A stretch of 64,000 bases of DNA from an uncultured Paracoccaceae bacterium. Lineage in GTDB: Bacteria > Pseudomonadota > Alphaproteobacteria > Rhodobacterales > Rhodobacteraceae. The position numbers and the translations under genes were made by a program. The stretch is from positions 1 to 64,000 of the forward strand of contig CANMPD010000018.1 in NCBI GenBank assembly GCA_947499635.1, written 5' to 3'. Below the pieces are notes generated by a model. It saw nothing but the letters and a program-made list of their open reading frames with translations. It was not told where the DNA came from and ran no database searches. Each line of letters begins with the position of its first letter. Within the stretch, counting starts at the first letter, position 1. Below are positions 8,925-19,208 of the stretch, piece after piece.

Positions 8925-10052
8925 ATGTCCATCAATCATATCCGCCCGTGGCGTAATATTGAACGTCGCAAAAGCCGCCAAATCCATGTGGGCAATGTTC
9001 CTGTTGGGGGGGATGCTCCGATTGCGGTGCAAACCATGACCAATACACTGACCACGGATGTGGCCGGTACGCTGGATCAGATACAGCGCGCAGCAGAGGT
9101 TGGGGCAGATATCGTACGGGTTTCGGTTCCTGATGAGGCATCGGCGAAGGCGCTGAAAGAGATCACACGCGAAAGTCCGGTTCCGATCGTGGCGGATATC
9201 CATTTCCACTATAAACGTGGGATCGAGGCCGCAGAGGCGGGGGCTGCCTGTCTACGGATTAACCCCGGCAATATTGGCGATGAAAAACGTGTGGCCGAAG
9301 TTATTCGTGCGGCACGGGATCATAACTGTTCGATCCGGATTGGGGTCAATGCGGGCAGCTTGGAAAAACATTTACTGGATAAATATGCAGAACCCTGCCC
9401 AGATGCGATGCTGCAAAGCGGGTTAGATCATATCAAAATTCTGCAAGACCACGATTTCCATGAGTTTAAGATTTCGGTCAAAGCGTCGGATGTTTTCATG
9501 TCTGCAGCAGCCTATCAGATGTTGGCAGATGCCACGGATGCGCCGATTCACCTGGGAATAACCGAGGCCGGCGGGCTGATGTCGGGAACGATTAAATCCG
9601 CCATTGGCTTGGGGCAATTGCTGTGGATGGGGATTGGTGACACCCTGCGCGTCAGCCTGTCAGCCGATCCAGTGGAAGAGGTCAAAGTTGGTTTTGAGAT
9701 CTTAAAATCGCTGGGGCTGCGCCACCGAGGGGTGAATATTATTTCCTGCCCATCCTGCGCGCGTCAGGGGTTTGATGTCATCAAGACCGTTGAGACATTG
9801 GAAGAACGCCTGGAGCACATTAAAACACCTATGAGCCTGTCTATCATTGGATGTGTCGTCAATGGTCCAGGTGAGGCTTTGATGACGGATGTGGGCTTTA
9901 CCGGTGGTGGCGCAGGGGCAGGTATGGTGTATTTGGCGGGCAAGGCCAGCCATAAGATGACCAATGCGGAAATGGTTGAAAATATCGTCGAAGAAGTCGA
10001 GAAAAAAGCAGCGCTGCTTGATGCAGAAGCCGCTGCTGCGGCGGCGGAATAA
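8925..10052 (+). CDS. ispG: 4-hydroxy-3-methylbut-2-en-1-yl diphosphate synthase (flavodoxin/ferredoxin)
   Basis: 375-residue IspG/GcpE of the non-mevalonate (MEP) isoprenoid pathway, converting MEcPP to HMBPP with a 4Fe-4S cluster. Conserved blocks are visible: VQTMTNT near the N-terminus, [18 protein letters not shown], and the cluster cysteines in SCPSCAR with the later [10 protein letters not shown]. The C-terminus ends in an Ala-rich tail. It probably shares a transcript with the RodZ-like gene. Length and motifs are complete, so it should be functional. Confidence 0.97.
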   Translation: MSINHIRPWRNIERRKSRQIHVGNVPVGGDAPIAVQTMTNTLTTDVAGTLDQIQRAAEVGADIVRVSVPDEASAKALKEITRESPVPIVADIHFHYKRGIEAAEAGAACLRINPGNIGDEKRVAEVIRAARDHNCSIRIGVNAGSLEKHLLDKYAEPCPDAMLQSGLDHIKILQDHDFHEFKISVKASDVFMSAAAYQMLADATDAPIHLGITEAGGLMSGTIKSAIGLGQLLWMGIGDTLRVSLSADPVEEVKVGFEILKSLGLRHRGVNIISCPSCARQGFDVIKTVETLEERLEHIKTPMSLSIIGCVVNGPGEALMTDVGFTGGGAGAGMVYLAGKASHKMTNAEMVENIVEEVEKKAALLDAEAAAAAAE

Positions 10053-10234
10053 TCTGCGATTTCTGATTTTGATGATGTGAGAGCGAAGAAGGCCTGCGAG
10101 CGTTCTTATGGAAACGTTCGTGGTGCAATCGAAATTTCGCCGTGGTGTTTGTGCAATACCTTAGGCGCGCGGCCAAAACGATCATCAAAACGCAGGCCTT
10201 ACATGAATTTAATCCTCGTGAGTGGAGTTCTATT

Positions 10235-11155
10235 TTGAGCGAAGTAACAGTTGTCGGCAGTATTAACATCGACATGACGTCTTATTTAGAACGATGGCCA
10301 CAGGTCGGAGAAACCGTAACCACGCGGCAAACACAGATCACATTGGGGGGAAAAGGCGCCAATCAGGCCGTGGCGGCGTCCCGTATGGGGGGCAATACCA
10401 CATTTATTGGCGCTATTGGTGGTGATGCGTTTGGCTCTGATGTTGAGGCGCGGTTGAAGGGGTATGGTGTTAACACCAAGCTGTCGCTTCAAGCAGACTG
10501 TGCCACGGGCATGGCCTTTATTGATGTGGGGCCAGGTGGCGGCAATATCATAAAGCTGAGTGCAGGTGCCAATGCTGCGCTTTTGGCTGCGTCTATCGAG
10601 GCTCACGCGCATGACCTCTCGAACAGTAAGGTCCTGTTGCTGCAAAATGAAATTCCGTTTGAGGCATCGCGTCGCGCTGCGCAGATTGCGCGTGCTGCTG
10701 GTGCACTGGTTCTTATGGATCCAGCGCCTGCTCCGGTCCCGTTTTGGCCGCATGACGCCTTGGCTGCGTTTGACGTGCTGACACCCAACGCGCATGAAAC
10801 AAAGCTTATCACAGGTCATGAACCACAAAGCCTGAGCGAGGCGTTAGATGCTGCGCAAAAGCTTGGAGACTATGGCGCAGGTGGCGCGATTGTCACGATG
10901 GGCAAGATGGGGGTTGCGTGGTTCATCGACGGTCAGAGCGGGCAGAAAACCGCTCCCAAAGTGAGTGCTGTCGACACAGTGGCGGCCGGAGATTGCTTTA
11001 ATGGGACTTTCGCAGCAGGTCTTGCATCTGGGCGATCTGTTGAGGCCTCTATAGAGCTTGCGGTGCAAGCTGCGGCACTAGCGACAACCCGTAAGGGGGC
11101 GGCTGCTTCAATACCAAATCTTGAGGAGCTTACCACCACAACGGTGTTTGGATAA
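10235..11155 (+). CDS. rbsK: Ribokinase (PfkB family)
   Basis: 306-residue sugar kinase phosphorylating ribose to ribose 5-phosphate. N-terminal VVGSINIDM and GGKGANQAVAA motifs and the C-terminal catalytic block DTVAAGDCFNGTFAAG are present; the aspartate in AAGD is the base. The most plausible start is TTG at 10235, with GGAG at 10224-10227 seven nt upstream, giving the usual family length; an in-frame ATG at 10142 would add 31 unrelated residues. No ribose ABC transporter genes are adjacent, so nucleoside salvage is equally possible. It is followed by a strong terminator. Confidence 0.92.
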   Translation: MSEVTVVGSINIDMTSYLERWPQVGETVTTRQTQITLGGKGANQAVAASRMGGNTTFIGAIGGDAFGSDVEARLKGYGVNTKLSLQADCATGMAFIDVGPGGGNIIKLSAGANAALLAASIEAHAHDLSNSKVLLLQNEIPFEASRRAAQIARAAGALVLMDPAPAPVPFWPHDALAAFDVLTPNAHETKLITGHEPQSLSEALDAAQKLGDYGAGGAIVTMGKMGVAWFIDGQSGQKTAPKVSAVDTVAAGDCFNGTFAAGLASGRSVEASIELAVQAAALATTRKGAAASIPNLEELTTTTVFG

Positions 11156-11242
11156 GGTGTGTGGCATAGGCTTGGCTGACGTCGCAGATCCAATCCTGCA
11201 AAGGGGCTGTCTGACGTTCTTATTATAAAACGATCAAATGCC

Positions 11243-11273
11243 GCCCCTTTGATAATGTCTGAATCAAAGGGGC
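11243..11273. terminator. Bidirectional terminator hairpin between rbsK and the DsbA-like gene
   Basis: Perfect 10-bp stem GCCCCTTTGA/TCAAAGGGGC with an 11-nt loop, followed by an AT-rich tract (gatttgtatttta). It lies between convergent genes and can serve both. Confidence 0.85.
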
Positions 11274-11299
11274 GATTTGTATTTTATCTTACTGGCGCG

Positions 11300-12073
11300 T
11301 TAGCCGCGGGCCTCGCGTATGTCTTGGATCATCAGTTGCATTTGGGCGGCAGGCAGATAGCCGCGCAGCAATTCTTGACCCAGAACAAAGCTAGGGGTGC
11401 CAGAGATTTGTAGGTTTTGCGCCAAAGCACGGGTCCGGGTGAGGGCCTCGGTGATTTCGGGAGCGTCCATTCGTGCAAAAATCGCATCGGTGTCGAGGCC
11501 AAAACCATCAGCCATACGGCGTAGGGTCACGTCATTTGGTTCACCGCGCATGGTGAGCAAAGCGTCGTGCACGGCTTTGTAAGCGTCATCACCTGCAACC
11601 TGTTTCGTCGCAACAGCAAAGCGTGAGAAGATCAGCGAAGCCTCTCCGAGGATTGGGAACTCCTTGATGACCAGACGCACATTGCCGTCTTGCTCTAGCA
11701 ATTTAGCAACCTCTGGGGCTGCGCGGCGGCAGTAGCCACAGCGATAGTCCATAAACTCAACAATGGTGATATCGCCGTCAGGATTACCCCCGACCCAGGA
11801 AAAGCCATCGTCCTGCAGCTCTGGCAGGTAATGCGCAACCAAAGCTTCGTCACGGGCGGCTTCGGCGCTGGCTTGTTGTTGTTCCAACTGGTCGACGGCT
11901 TCGAGAATAACCTGAGGGTTCTCAAGTAGGTAACTGCGAACGGCGGCACCAAAAGCATCTTGTTCGGACGCAGACATCTCAGAGATGTCAAAAGCCTGTG
12001 CTGGTGTGCTCAAAGTCAGGGCGCATGCAAGGGCGCAGGAGGCACTGGACGCCCAGCGTGAAAGCGCATTCAT
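11300..12073 (-). CDS. DsbA-family periplasmic thiol oxidoreductase
   Basis: 257 residues with a signal peptide (hydrophobic core near residues 10-25, cleavage after TPAQA). A helical N-terminal segment precedes a thioredoxin-fold domain with active site CGYC (in DYRCGYCRRAAPEV) and the cis-Pro region SGTPSFVLG. This matches the DsbA/Com1 or ScsC-type family that oxidises or isomerises periplasmic disulfides; which of these cannot be decided. Its ATG overlaps the TGA of the upstream M48 peptidase gene by 4 nt, so the two are translationally coupled and may form an envelope quality-control pair. Confidence 0.9.
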   Translation of the reverse strand: MNALSRWASSASCALACALTLSTPAQAFDISEMSASEQDAFGAAVRSYLLENPQVILEAVDQLEQQQASAEAARDEALVAHYLPELQDDGFSWVGGNPDGDITIVEFMDYRCGYCRRAAPEVAKLLEQDGNVRLVIKEFPILGEASLIFSRFAVATKQVAGDDAYKAVHDALLTMRGEPNDVTLRRMADGFGLDTDAIFARMDAPEITEALTRTRALAQNLQISGTPSFVLGQELLRGYLPAAQMQLMIQDIREARG

Positions 12074-13419
12074 TTGTTTTTCCTCTTCTCATTTTGTTCG
12101 ACTGCAAGCTGAATATCTTCGGCACGTCGCCATGCTGGAGACCCGTTGGGTAAAATGCCCATCGCCCGTTTGGCATGAAATCCAGCGTCGTCTAGGCGCC
12201 CGCGCAGGGCGTAGCGTTCGGCGGTGACAACTGCGGCCATTCCGGGCTGATTGGTTTGGGCGTAGGCAAGTGACATATCACGCAGCAGTTTTGTGTTGCG
12301 GAAATCCAACTGCCGGGCGCGATCCATGGTGCGTAAGGCCTCGGACGGATCATTTGTTGCCAGTTCGGCGCGGCCAAGGCTGGCAACGACCAAGGGATCC
12401 GTCGGCGCAAGGGCTACGGCGCGTTCATAGGATGCACGGGCCTCTTGCCATTCGCGGTTTTCGAACAAGAACTGACCCCTGAGTTCGTGCAAATGCGCGT
12501 CGCGGGGACGCAGCTCAAGGATCTGATCAATTTGCGCCAGCGCATTGGGCAGATCATTCTCGCGGAAACTTGCAATGGCACCGCGCATCAGGCGGATATC
12601 ATCGTATTCTTCGATCTCAAGACGGCTTTGTGTCCATTTGGGCGCGCGTTTAAAGGCCGAGATTTTGCCTTGTGCCCGCTTAAGCCAATAGGCCGTGTCG
12701 CGCAGTGATTTGGTTGTCACTTTGTGTGTCGAGACAAAGGCCTGTGCTGCACGTACACGGTCCCGGCTGACGGGGTGGCTGCGCATGTAGGGGTCTTGTC
12801 TTTCAGCGCTAAGCGCTTCTTGGCCCGCAAAAAGACGGTGTACGTCTAGCAGGCCACGAGGGTCGACTTCGGCACGGAACATCAGGTCAAGGGCGGTACG
12901 GTCGGCAGCGGCTTCTTCGGCACGGGTATGGCTGAGGAAGTTGCGCAATGCGGAGCTTTGGGTGCCAATGGCAATCCCACCCGCTGCTTCACCTCCACCC
13001 GCAGCCGCTGCTAAAATCGCAAGGGCGGTGCCAAAACCCGCTGCGGTTCCTGCGCTGCGGGCATTTTCTGTGCGCCGACCAATGTGGCCGTTTACAATAT
13101 GTGCGGTTTCATGGGCAATCACACCCTGCAACATCTCGGGAGAAGAGGCCTTGAGGATCAGGCCATGATTGAGAAAAATCGCGGATTGATCGAGAACAAA
13201 CGCGTTAAAGTTGGGGTTGTCGACCACCAAAATCCTCACACGATCAGAACTTAGACCCGCAGCCTGTAAAATTGGCTGGGCGAGGCGATTTAACGAATGT
13301 TCAATGTCAGCGTCTCGCAGAAGCGTAAAACCCTGTGCATGTGCACCCATTGCTGTGGAAATTGTTGTGAGAACGCAAAGGGTAAAGGCCCAAAGTGAAT
13401 GAACGAGAATGTGAGGCAT
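12070..13419 (-). CDS. M48-family metalloprotease with C-terminal TPR repeats (BepA/YfgC-like)
   Basis: 449 residues: signal peptide (to about residue 30, AHAQG), M48 zinc protease domain with HETAHIVNGH as the HExxH motif, and a C-terminal tetratricopeptide region (QIDQILELRPRDAHLHELRGQ and following). BepA-type proteins degrade or assist assembly of outer-membrane proteins. The start at 13419 gives a normal signal peptide; another ATG at 13434 is possible and neither has a good Shine-Dalgarno. It is the first gene of an operon with the DsbA-like protein and divergent from the aminotransferase. Confidence 0.9.
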   Translation of the reverse strand: MPHILVHSLWAFTLCVLTTISTAMGAHAQGFTLLRDADIEHSLNRLAQPILQAAGLSSDRVRILVVDNPNFNAFVLDQSAIFLNHGLILKASSPEMLQGVIAHETAHIVNGHIGRRTENARSAGTAAGFGTALAILAAAAGGGEAAGGIAIGTQSSALRNFLSHTRAEEAAADRTALDLMFRAEVDPRGLLDVHRLFAGQEALSAERQDPYMRSHPVSRDRVRAAQAFVSTHKVTTKSLRDTAYWLKRAQGKISAFKRAPKWTQSRLEIEEYDDIRLMRGAIASFRENDLPNALAQIDQILELRPRDAHLHELRGQFLFENREWQEARASYERAVALAPTDPLVVASLGRAELATNDPSEALRTMDRARQLDFRNTKLLRDMSLAYAQTNQPGMAAVVTAERYALRGRLDDAGFHAKRAMGILPNGSPAWRRAEDIQLAVEQNEKRKNK

Positions 13420-13552
13420 ATTTGAGTGATACATTGTGATAAAGGGAATAGATCGCTCATGCCTGTTGCGGAGGGCAACAAACTGGCGGTGCGGGATTGA
13501 CGTCCGAAAAAATACACGGTCAAAGATCATGGCCGTACAATGGGAGAAGATC

Positions 13553-14698
13553 ATGCGAAACTCAACCCGTTCAAATGTCGATCCCTTTATCGTGATGGAT
13601 ATAATGGAGGCCGCGCGCCAAGCCGAAGAGGCAGGGCGTCATATTATTCACATGGAGGTGGGACAACCTGCCACCGGCGCACCTGCGGGCGCGCGCAATG
13701 CGATGGCACGGGCGTTAGAACACGATTCGCTTGGCTATACTGTGGCTTTGGGCTTGCCACAGCTGCGTGCACGCATCGCGCAGCTCTATGGGGAGTGGTA
13801 TAATGTTGACCTCAATCCAGAGCGTGTGGTGGTCACATCGGGCTCTTCTGCTGCCTTTTTACTTTCGTTTACTGCTTTGTTCGATTCTGGGGATCGGGTG
13901 GGCATTGGCGCGCCGGGTTACCCCAGTTATCGCCAAATCCTGCGCGCTCTGGGGATGGAGCCGGTGGATTTCCTATGTGCGACCGAGAATCGCCTGCAGC
14001 CTGTGGCGGCTGATTTACAAGGCCTGGACCTCAAGGGGTTAATGGTTGCTTCACCTGCAAACCCGTCGGGCACGATGCTGGACCGCGATGCTTTGGGCGC
14101 GCTGATGGGTGGTGCAGCCGAAGCCGGAGCAAGTTTTATTTCCGATGAAATTTACCATGGTATCGAATACGAGGCCAAAGCGGTAACCGCGTTGGAGATT
14201 TCCGACGAAGCTTATGTGATTAATTCTTTTTCGAAATATTTCTCGATGACGGGTTGGCGCGTAGGGTGGATGGTCGTGCCCGAAGATCATGTGCGGGTGG
14301 TTGAGCGGCTTGCGCAAAATATGTTCATCTGCGCCCCTCATGCCAGCCAAGTTGCGGCACTGGCTGCGATGGAATGCAACGAAGAACTGGAGGCCAATCT
14401 TGCGGTATATCGGCGCAATCGCGCGCTGATGTTGGCAGGGCTGCCCGAGGCGGGATTTGACAAGATCGCACCACCGGACGGGGCGTTTTATGTCTATGCA
14501 GATGTGTCGGATTACACCAGCGACAGCCGTGCCTTTGCCGCGGAAATTTTGGCGCAGGCTGGTGTGGCTGTGACGCCGGGGCTGGATTTTGACCCCATAC
14601 GTGGGGCAACGACCTTGCGGTTTTCCTATGCCCGCGCCACGGATGATATCATCGAGGGGCTTGCCCGGTTGAAAACATTCATGGAGGCACGTAAATGA
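13553..14698 (+). CDS. Class I/II PLP-dependent aminotransferase
   Basis: 381-residue fold-type I aminotransferase. The N-terminal HMEVGQPATGAP, the LGYTVALGLPQLR segment and the PLP-lysine region SFSKYFSMTGWRVGW are visible. Substrate is unknown; relatives are annotated as aspartate- or alanine-type enzymes. The ATG at 13553 follows GGGAG (13542-13546) by 6 nt, so upstream in-frame ATGs at 13436 and 13529 are unlikely. Its stop overlaps the start of the amidase gene (ATGA), indicating coupled translation, although no functional link is evident. Confidence 0.9.
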   Translation: MRNSTRSNVDPFIVMDIMEAARQAEEAGRHIIHMEVGQPATGAPAGARNAMARALEHDSLGYTVALGLPQLRARIAQLYGEWYNVDLNPERVVVTSGSSAAFLLSFTALFDSGDRVGIGAPGYPSYRQILRALGMEPVDFLCATENRLQPVAADLQGLDLKGLMVASPANPSGTMLDRDALGALMGGAAEAGASFISDEIYHGIEYEAKAVTALEISDEAYVINSFSKYFSMTGWRVGWMVVPEDHVRVVERLAQNMFICAPHASQVAALAAMECNEELEANLAVYRRNRALMLAGLPEAGFDKIAPPDGAFYVYADVSDYTSDSRAFAAEILAQAGVAVTPGLDFDPIRGATTLRFSYARATDDIIEGLARLKTFMEARK

Positions 14699-15915
14699 GG
14701 TTTCTAACGTCTTGTTTAGCAGTGTTTTTAATGCTTTCCACTATGGCCGGCGCGCAAGAGTTTTCAGGGCTTGCACGGGTCTTACCATCGGCGACACAGG
14801 CGACAGAGACAGGTGACGAAACCGAAGTCACCCTCTCTCTAAGCCAAGGGGTGCCGTTTCGTGTGTTTACGGAAACCAATCCTGAACGTGTGGTGCTTGA
14901 TTTCCAAGAAGTGGATTGGAGCGGTCTGTCTGCCAGCAATTTTGCACGTGCCACCCGAATTTCAGGGGCGCAATTTGGCGGATATATCCCTGGTTGGTCA
15001 CGGCTGGTTCTTGAACTGGCGCAGCCAATGGAGGTCACGGTGGCTGCGATGGAGATTGACACGGTAACGGCCAATGCGGTGCTTACCTTGCGCATGTCGC
15101 CGACAGATGCCGAACATTTTGCCGCACATGCGGGTGCGCCGGTTGGTACAGGGTGGGATTTGCCCGCGCCTGCGCCGATCAAATTGCGCGCGCCGCGAGA
15201 TGTAGACGCGCCATTGGTGGTGATGTTGGACCCGGGGCATGGTGGCCTGGATCCAGGGGCAGAAACGGACCATGGGGTTTCTGAAAAACACTTGGTTCTG
15301 CGGTTTGCCTATGAGCTGGGCGAAATGATGATGCGTACCGGCAATTATGAGGTTTTGCTGACACGGGAGGGGGATTACTTTGTCTCGCTCGAGCGGCGCA
15401 TTGCTATGGCACATCAAGCCGGAGCGGATCTGTTCATCTCGTTACATGCGGATTCTCTGGCTGAGGGGGTGGCGCATGGGGCGAGTGTTTATACCCTCTC
15501 TGAGGAGGCCTCTGATATCGCGTCGCAAAAACTGGCCGAACGCCATGACCGGTCTGATTTGTTGCTGGGCACAGATCTGAGCGCCACCGATGATGAGGTG
15601 ACAGATATCATGTTGGATCTGGCACGTGTGGAAACCCAACCTCGCAGTCAGTCATTGGCTGAGTCTGTTGTGTCAGGGCTGGAGGAGGTTGACACCAAAA
15701 TGTACCGCCGCCCACTGCAATCGGCAGGGTTCTCGGTGTTGAAATCGGCAGATATCCCTTCGATTTTGATTGAACTTGGCTATTTGTCGAGCCCCAAAGA
15801 CTTTGTCCTTATCAACGACCCCAAATGGCGTGCCCGCACTGCACAAGGCATCCTAAATGGCCTGAATGCTTGGCGTCTTGCAGACGAAGCACGCCGTGGG
15901 TTGGTGCGTCAATAA
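14695..15915 (+). CDS. N-acetylmuramoyl-L-alanine amidase (AmiC-type)
   Basis: 406-residue periplasmic zinc amidase that cuts the bond between MurNAc and the stem peptide during cell separation. Signal peptide (residues 1-20), N-terminal AMIN domain for septal targeting (about 25-135), then an amidase_3 domain from about 172: zinc motif LDPGHGGLDPGAE, SLHADS, and the late IELGYLSSPKD that carries the catalytic glutamate. It overlaps the aminotransferase stop by 4 nt. PBP1A lies 0.7 kb downstream, giving a small cell-wall neighbourhood. Confidence 0.93.
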   Translation: MRFLTSCLAVFLMLSTMAGAQEFSGLARVLPSATQATETGDETEVTLSLSQGVPFRVFTETNPERVVLDFQEVDWSGLSASNFARATRISGAQFGGYIPGWSRLVLELAQPMEVTVAAMEIDTVTANAVLTLRMSPTDAEHFAAHAGAPVGTGWDLPAPAPIKLRAPRDVDAPLVVMLDPGHGGLDPGAETDHGVSEKHLVLRFAYELGEMMMRTGNYEVLLTREGDYFVSLERRIAMAHQAGADLFISLHADSLAEGVAHGASVYTLSEEASDIASQKLAERHDRSDLLLGTDLSATDDEVTDIMLDLARVETQPRSQSLAESVVSGLEEVDTKMYRRPLQSAGFSVLKSADIPSILIELGYLSSPKDFVLINDPKWRARTAQGILNGLNAWRLADEARRGLVRQ

Positions 15916-15923
15916 GGGGGGGG

Positions 15924-16421
15924 TCAAAGATTGAGGACGTAAAAGTAGTCATTGTAAGACTGCCCGTCGATACGAATCGTATCGTAATGTGTCGCGATAC
16001 GATGAAAGCCTTGCGCTTCGTAGAATGCAATCGCGCGCGGGTTTTGTGTGTCGACATAAAGCTCGAGTTTGGCGATTCCATTTCTGCGGGCCTCCTGAGC
16101 GACACCTTTCATCAATATTTGGGCGGCTCCGGTGCCTTGGTAGGTTGGGCTGACAAAAAAAGGTCCCAGTTCGGCGCGATGTTTAATGCGTGACATTTGG
16201 TGTGTGTGATAGCCACAAAAACCGATTAATTGAGTCTGCTCAAAAACGCCCCGAAATGCCCCGCCTTGCAGGATATTACGACATCGTTCTAGGGGCGTTG
16301 ATAGGGCTTCTTTCAATGAAGTCATGAAGCCGAGCGGAAAATTTTTGACACCAGCAACCCTAAGGTCTTGCCATGTTGCGGCGTCATCGGCTGTGAGCTG
16401 TCTATAAGTGAAGCTGTTCAT
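15924..16421 (-). CDS. GNAT-family N-acetyltransferase
   Basis: 165 residues with a GNAT fold: the acetyl-CoA pyrophosphate-binding segment FVSPTYQGTGAAQILMKG and the C-terminal ELYVDTQNPRAIAFYEAQGF block are typical. The acceptor substrate is unknown. It sits between the amidase and PBP1A genes on the opposite strand, with only 8 bp to the amidase stop and no visible terminator. Confidence 0.88.
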   Translation of the reverse strand: MNSFTYRQLTADDAATWQDLRVAGVKNFPLGFMTSLKEALSTPLERCRNILQGGAFRGVFEQTQLIGFCGYHTHQMSRIKHRAELGPFFVSPTYQGTGAAQILMKGVAQEARRNGIAKLELYVDTQNPRAIAFYEAQGFHRIATHYDTIRIDGQSYNDYFYVLNL

Positions 16422-16593
16422 GCTGCGTCATGTCCAAGGTTTTCGACGTCGGAATTACGATGCTATAGTAGTTCCTATTTGGTGACAACAAGCGCAGCCA
16501 GTGGGCACTATATTGCGCGGATGCGTAACAGATTTTGACCCTTCTACAGAACCTCTCTATATAGAGGACACTGCGTGAGAGAGGCTGCCAGAC

Positions 16594-19086
16594 GTGCTAC
16601 GGTTTATTCTATCTTTTTTTGGTTCTATTTTCAGTACTGTGACTCTTGGTATCGGGGTTTTGGCCTTGTCCCTAGGGGCGATTTTCTGGGTCTATGGCCA
16701 TGATCTTCCCAGTCATGAATCTCTGGCGCAATATCAACCGCCAACCATCAGCCGGATTTATTCGGGCGAGGGGCAGTTGATTGACGAATTTGCCAAAGAA
16801 CGTCGTTTGTTCACACCCTCCAGCGATATTCCTGATTTGGTGAAGCAGGCATTTATCTCGGCCGAGGATAAGAACTTCTATACACATGCTGGATATGACG
16901 CACGCGGGATTTTGGCGGCGGGTGTGCAAGCGGTGCAGTCGCGGGGGCAAAATGTACGCGGTGCCTCGACGATTACACAGCAGGTGATGAAGAACTTTTT
17001 GCTGTCAGGTGATCGCCAAGCAGAACGTAAAATCAAAGAGATCATCCTTGCCACCCGCCTAGAAGAGACGCTGGACAAGGAGGATATTCTTGAACTGTAT
17101 CTGAATGAAATTTTCCTAGGTCAGAATTCATATGGTGTGGCGGCAGCGGCGCAGACGTATTTTAATAAGACTTTGGATGATTTGACCCCGCATGAGGCTG
17201 CGACTTTGGCATCGATGCCCAAAGCGCCGTCTGATTTCCATCCGGTGCGCCGCAAAGAACGACTGCGTGAGCGGCGGGATTACGTGCTGCGCGAGATGGA
17301 AGACAATGGTTATATCTCACAAGAGGTCTATGAAGCTGAGGTCCAGAAACCGCTGCGTTCGGTGCAAAACGGCGATTTCGAAGCCTTCCGTACAGCCCTG
17401 CCACCACGGGATTATTTCACCGATGAAGTCCGTCGCCAGTTGTCGCAAGATTTTGGCGAGGGCGAGTTTTTCACCGGTGGCTTTACCATTCGAGCGACAA
17501 TCGACGCAGAAATGCAGCAAGAAGCCGCCTTGGCCATGCGCAAGGGATTGGAAAAGTTCGACCGGACGCGCGGGAATTGGCGCGGCACCGGTCTGGTTTT
17601 AGAAGATGTGGATTTAAGCGACGAGGCTAGCTGGCGTGAAGCGCTCGGGAACACCCGCGCGCCCCGTGATATTTATACAGAAGAGGGCGACTGGCTGCCT
17701 GCTGTTGTGCTTAAGGTCGAAGAACAAAGCCTGACGTTGGGGGTTGAGGGCGTTGAAGGCAACGCGACTGTGCCACGGGCGGATATTCGCTGGCTCAAGG
17801 GTGACTTTTTTGACAATTTCACCGCAGGGGATGTGATCTTGACGATGCAGGTCGAGGATCACTGGTCTGTGCGGCAAGTGCCGGAGGTTCAAGGCGGCTT
17901 TGTGGCGATGGATGTGAACACGGGACGCGTGTTGGCAATGCAGGGCGGTTTTTCTTATCAACATTCGGTCTTTAACCGTGCCACGCAAGCGCAACGCCAG
18001 CCTGGTTCTAGTTTTAAACCCTTTGTCTACGCGGCCGCATTGGACAGTGGCTATAGCCCTGCAACCGTTGTGGTGGATGCGCCCATTGAGATTGATACGC
18101 CTCAGGGATTGTGGCGGCCTAAAAACTCGTCAAACAAGTTTTATGGCCCGACGCCCCTACGTACGGGAATTGAGCAAAGCCGGAACTTGATGACCATCCG
18201 TTTGGCGCAAGAGGTCGGCATGCCGGTGATCGCAGGCTATGCCGAGCGCTTTGGCGTTTATGACCATATGGGGACATTTCTTGCCAACTCTTTAGGGTCG
18301 CAGGAGACGACGCTTTATAAGATGGCAGCTGCCTATGCGATGTTTGCAAACGGAGGTGAACGGGTGGAACCAACCCTGGTAGACCGGGTCCAAGATCGCA
18401 ATGGCCGGACAATCTATCGGCATGACGAGCGCGATTGTATCGATTGCGATTGGGATCAGCTTGAGGTTGGGCGTACCCCTAAAATCGTCAGCCACCGTGA
18501 ACAGGTGATGGATCCGATCACCGCTTATCAGCTGACATCTATGATGCGTGGTGTTGTCGATCGCGGTACGGCCAGCAGTGTGATCAATCTACCGGTTCCA
18601 GCTGCAGGCAAGACCGGTACAACCAACGACAGCCGTGATGCATGGTTTGTTGGTTTTACGTCCAATATCGTGGCGGGGTGCTATTTCGGGTATGATCAAC
18701 CGCGCCCGATGGGACGAGGGGCTTATGGTGGCACCTTGTGCGGACCGGTGTTTCAGCAATTTATGACCAAAGCGACCGAGAAATATGGGGGCGGCCGTTT
18801 TGCTGTGCCTGATGGCGGATCCTTTATTAAAATCGACCGCTTTACTGGTGGTCGTTTGGCGGATGATGCCAGTGGCGATTATGTTGTGGCTGAATATTTC
18901 CGCAACGGTGAAGAGCCGATCTTTGGTCAATCTTTTGATGGCGGCTTTGCCGTAGGATCCAACCTGCCGCTGGTGGATGACGCGCTGCGCGCCAGCAGTC
19001 GCCGTGTCACAACGTCAAATGGCGGGACAGCGGTTTTGGGGCCCAAAGCAACCTTTGGGACGATCAGTTCTGGTGGCTTGTACTAG
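16594..19086 (+). CDS. mrcA: Penicillin-binding protein 1A (bifunctional transglycosylase/transpeptidase)
   Basis: 830-residue class A PBP polymerising and cross-linking peptidoglycan. An N-terminal membrane anchor (residues 5-30) is followed by the GT51 transglycosylase domain with AFISAEDKNFYTHAGYD and QQVMKNFLL, an OB-like domain with the usual PBP1A insertion, and the transpeptidase domain with SxxK (GSSFKPFVY), SxN (SRN) and KTG (GKTGTTNDSRDAW). The start is GTG at 16594 with a GAGAGG ribosome site about 9 nt upstream. A perfect 12-bp palindrome CTCTATATAGAG lies just before it (16555-16566). A textbook terminator follows. Confidence 0.96.
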   Translation: MLRFILSFFGSIFSTVTLGIGVLALSLGAIFWVYGHDLPSHESLAQYQPPTISRIYSGEGQLIDEFAKERRLFTPSSDIPDLVKQAFISAEDKNFYTHAGYDARGILAAGVQAVQSRGQNVRGASTITQQVMKNFLLSGDRQAERKIKEIILATRLEETLDKEDILELYLNEIFLGQNSYGVAAAAQTYFNKTLDDLTPHEAATLASMPKAPSDFHPVRRKERLRERRDYVLREMEDNGYISQEVYEAEVQKPLRSVQNGDFEAFRTALPPRDYFTDEVRRQLSQDFGEGEFFTGGFTIRATIDAEMQQEAALAMRKGLEKFDRTRGNWRGTGLVLEDVDLSDEASWREALGNTRAPRDIYTEEGDWLPAVVLKVEEQSLTLGVEGVEGNATVPRADIRWLKGDFFDNFTAGDVILTMQVEDHWSVRQVPEVQGGFVAMDVNTGRVLAMQGGFSYQHSVFNRATQAQRQPGSSFKPFVYAAALDSGYSPATVVVDAPIEIDTPQGLWRPKNSSNKFYGPTPLRTGIEQSRNLMTIRLAQEVGMPVIAGYAERFGVYDHMGTFLANSLGSQETTLYKMAAAYAMFANGGERVEPTLVDRVQDRNGRTIYRHDERDCIDCDWDQLEVGRTPKIVSHREQVMDPITAYQLTSMMRGVVDRGTASSVINLPVPAAGKTGTTNDSRDAWFVGFTSNIVAGCYFGYDQPRPMGRGAYGGTLCGPVFQQFMTKATEKYGGGRFAVPDGGSFIKIDRFTGGRLADDASGDYVVAEYFRNGEEPIFGQSFDGGFAVGSNLPLVDDALRASSRRVTTSNGGTAVLGPKATFGTISSGGLY

Positions 19087-19153
19087 AGTTTGGCGCAGGT
19101 CCACTGAGGGTGTGTTGCCCTAGGTTGAGAGTGTCATCGAGAGCCTTTAAACA

Positions 19154-19185
19154 AAAAAGGCGGGCAGTATATTGCCCGCCTTTTT
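19154..19185 (+). terminator. Rho-independent terminator after the PBP1A gene
   Basis: Stem AAAAAGGCGGGCA/TGCCCGCCTTTTT of 13 bp with a 6-nt loop. The arms end in A and T runs, so it can terminate transcription from both the PBP1A and carbonic anhydrase genes. Confidence 0.95.
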
Positions 19186-19208
19186 AGGTCTGTATCAAAA
19201 GACGCAGA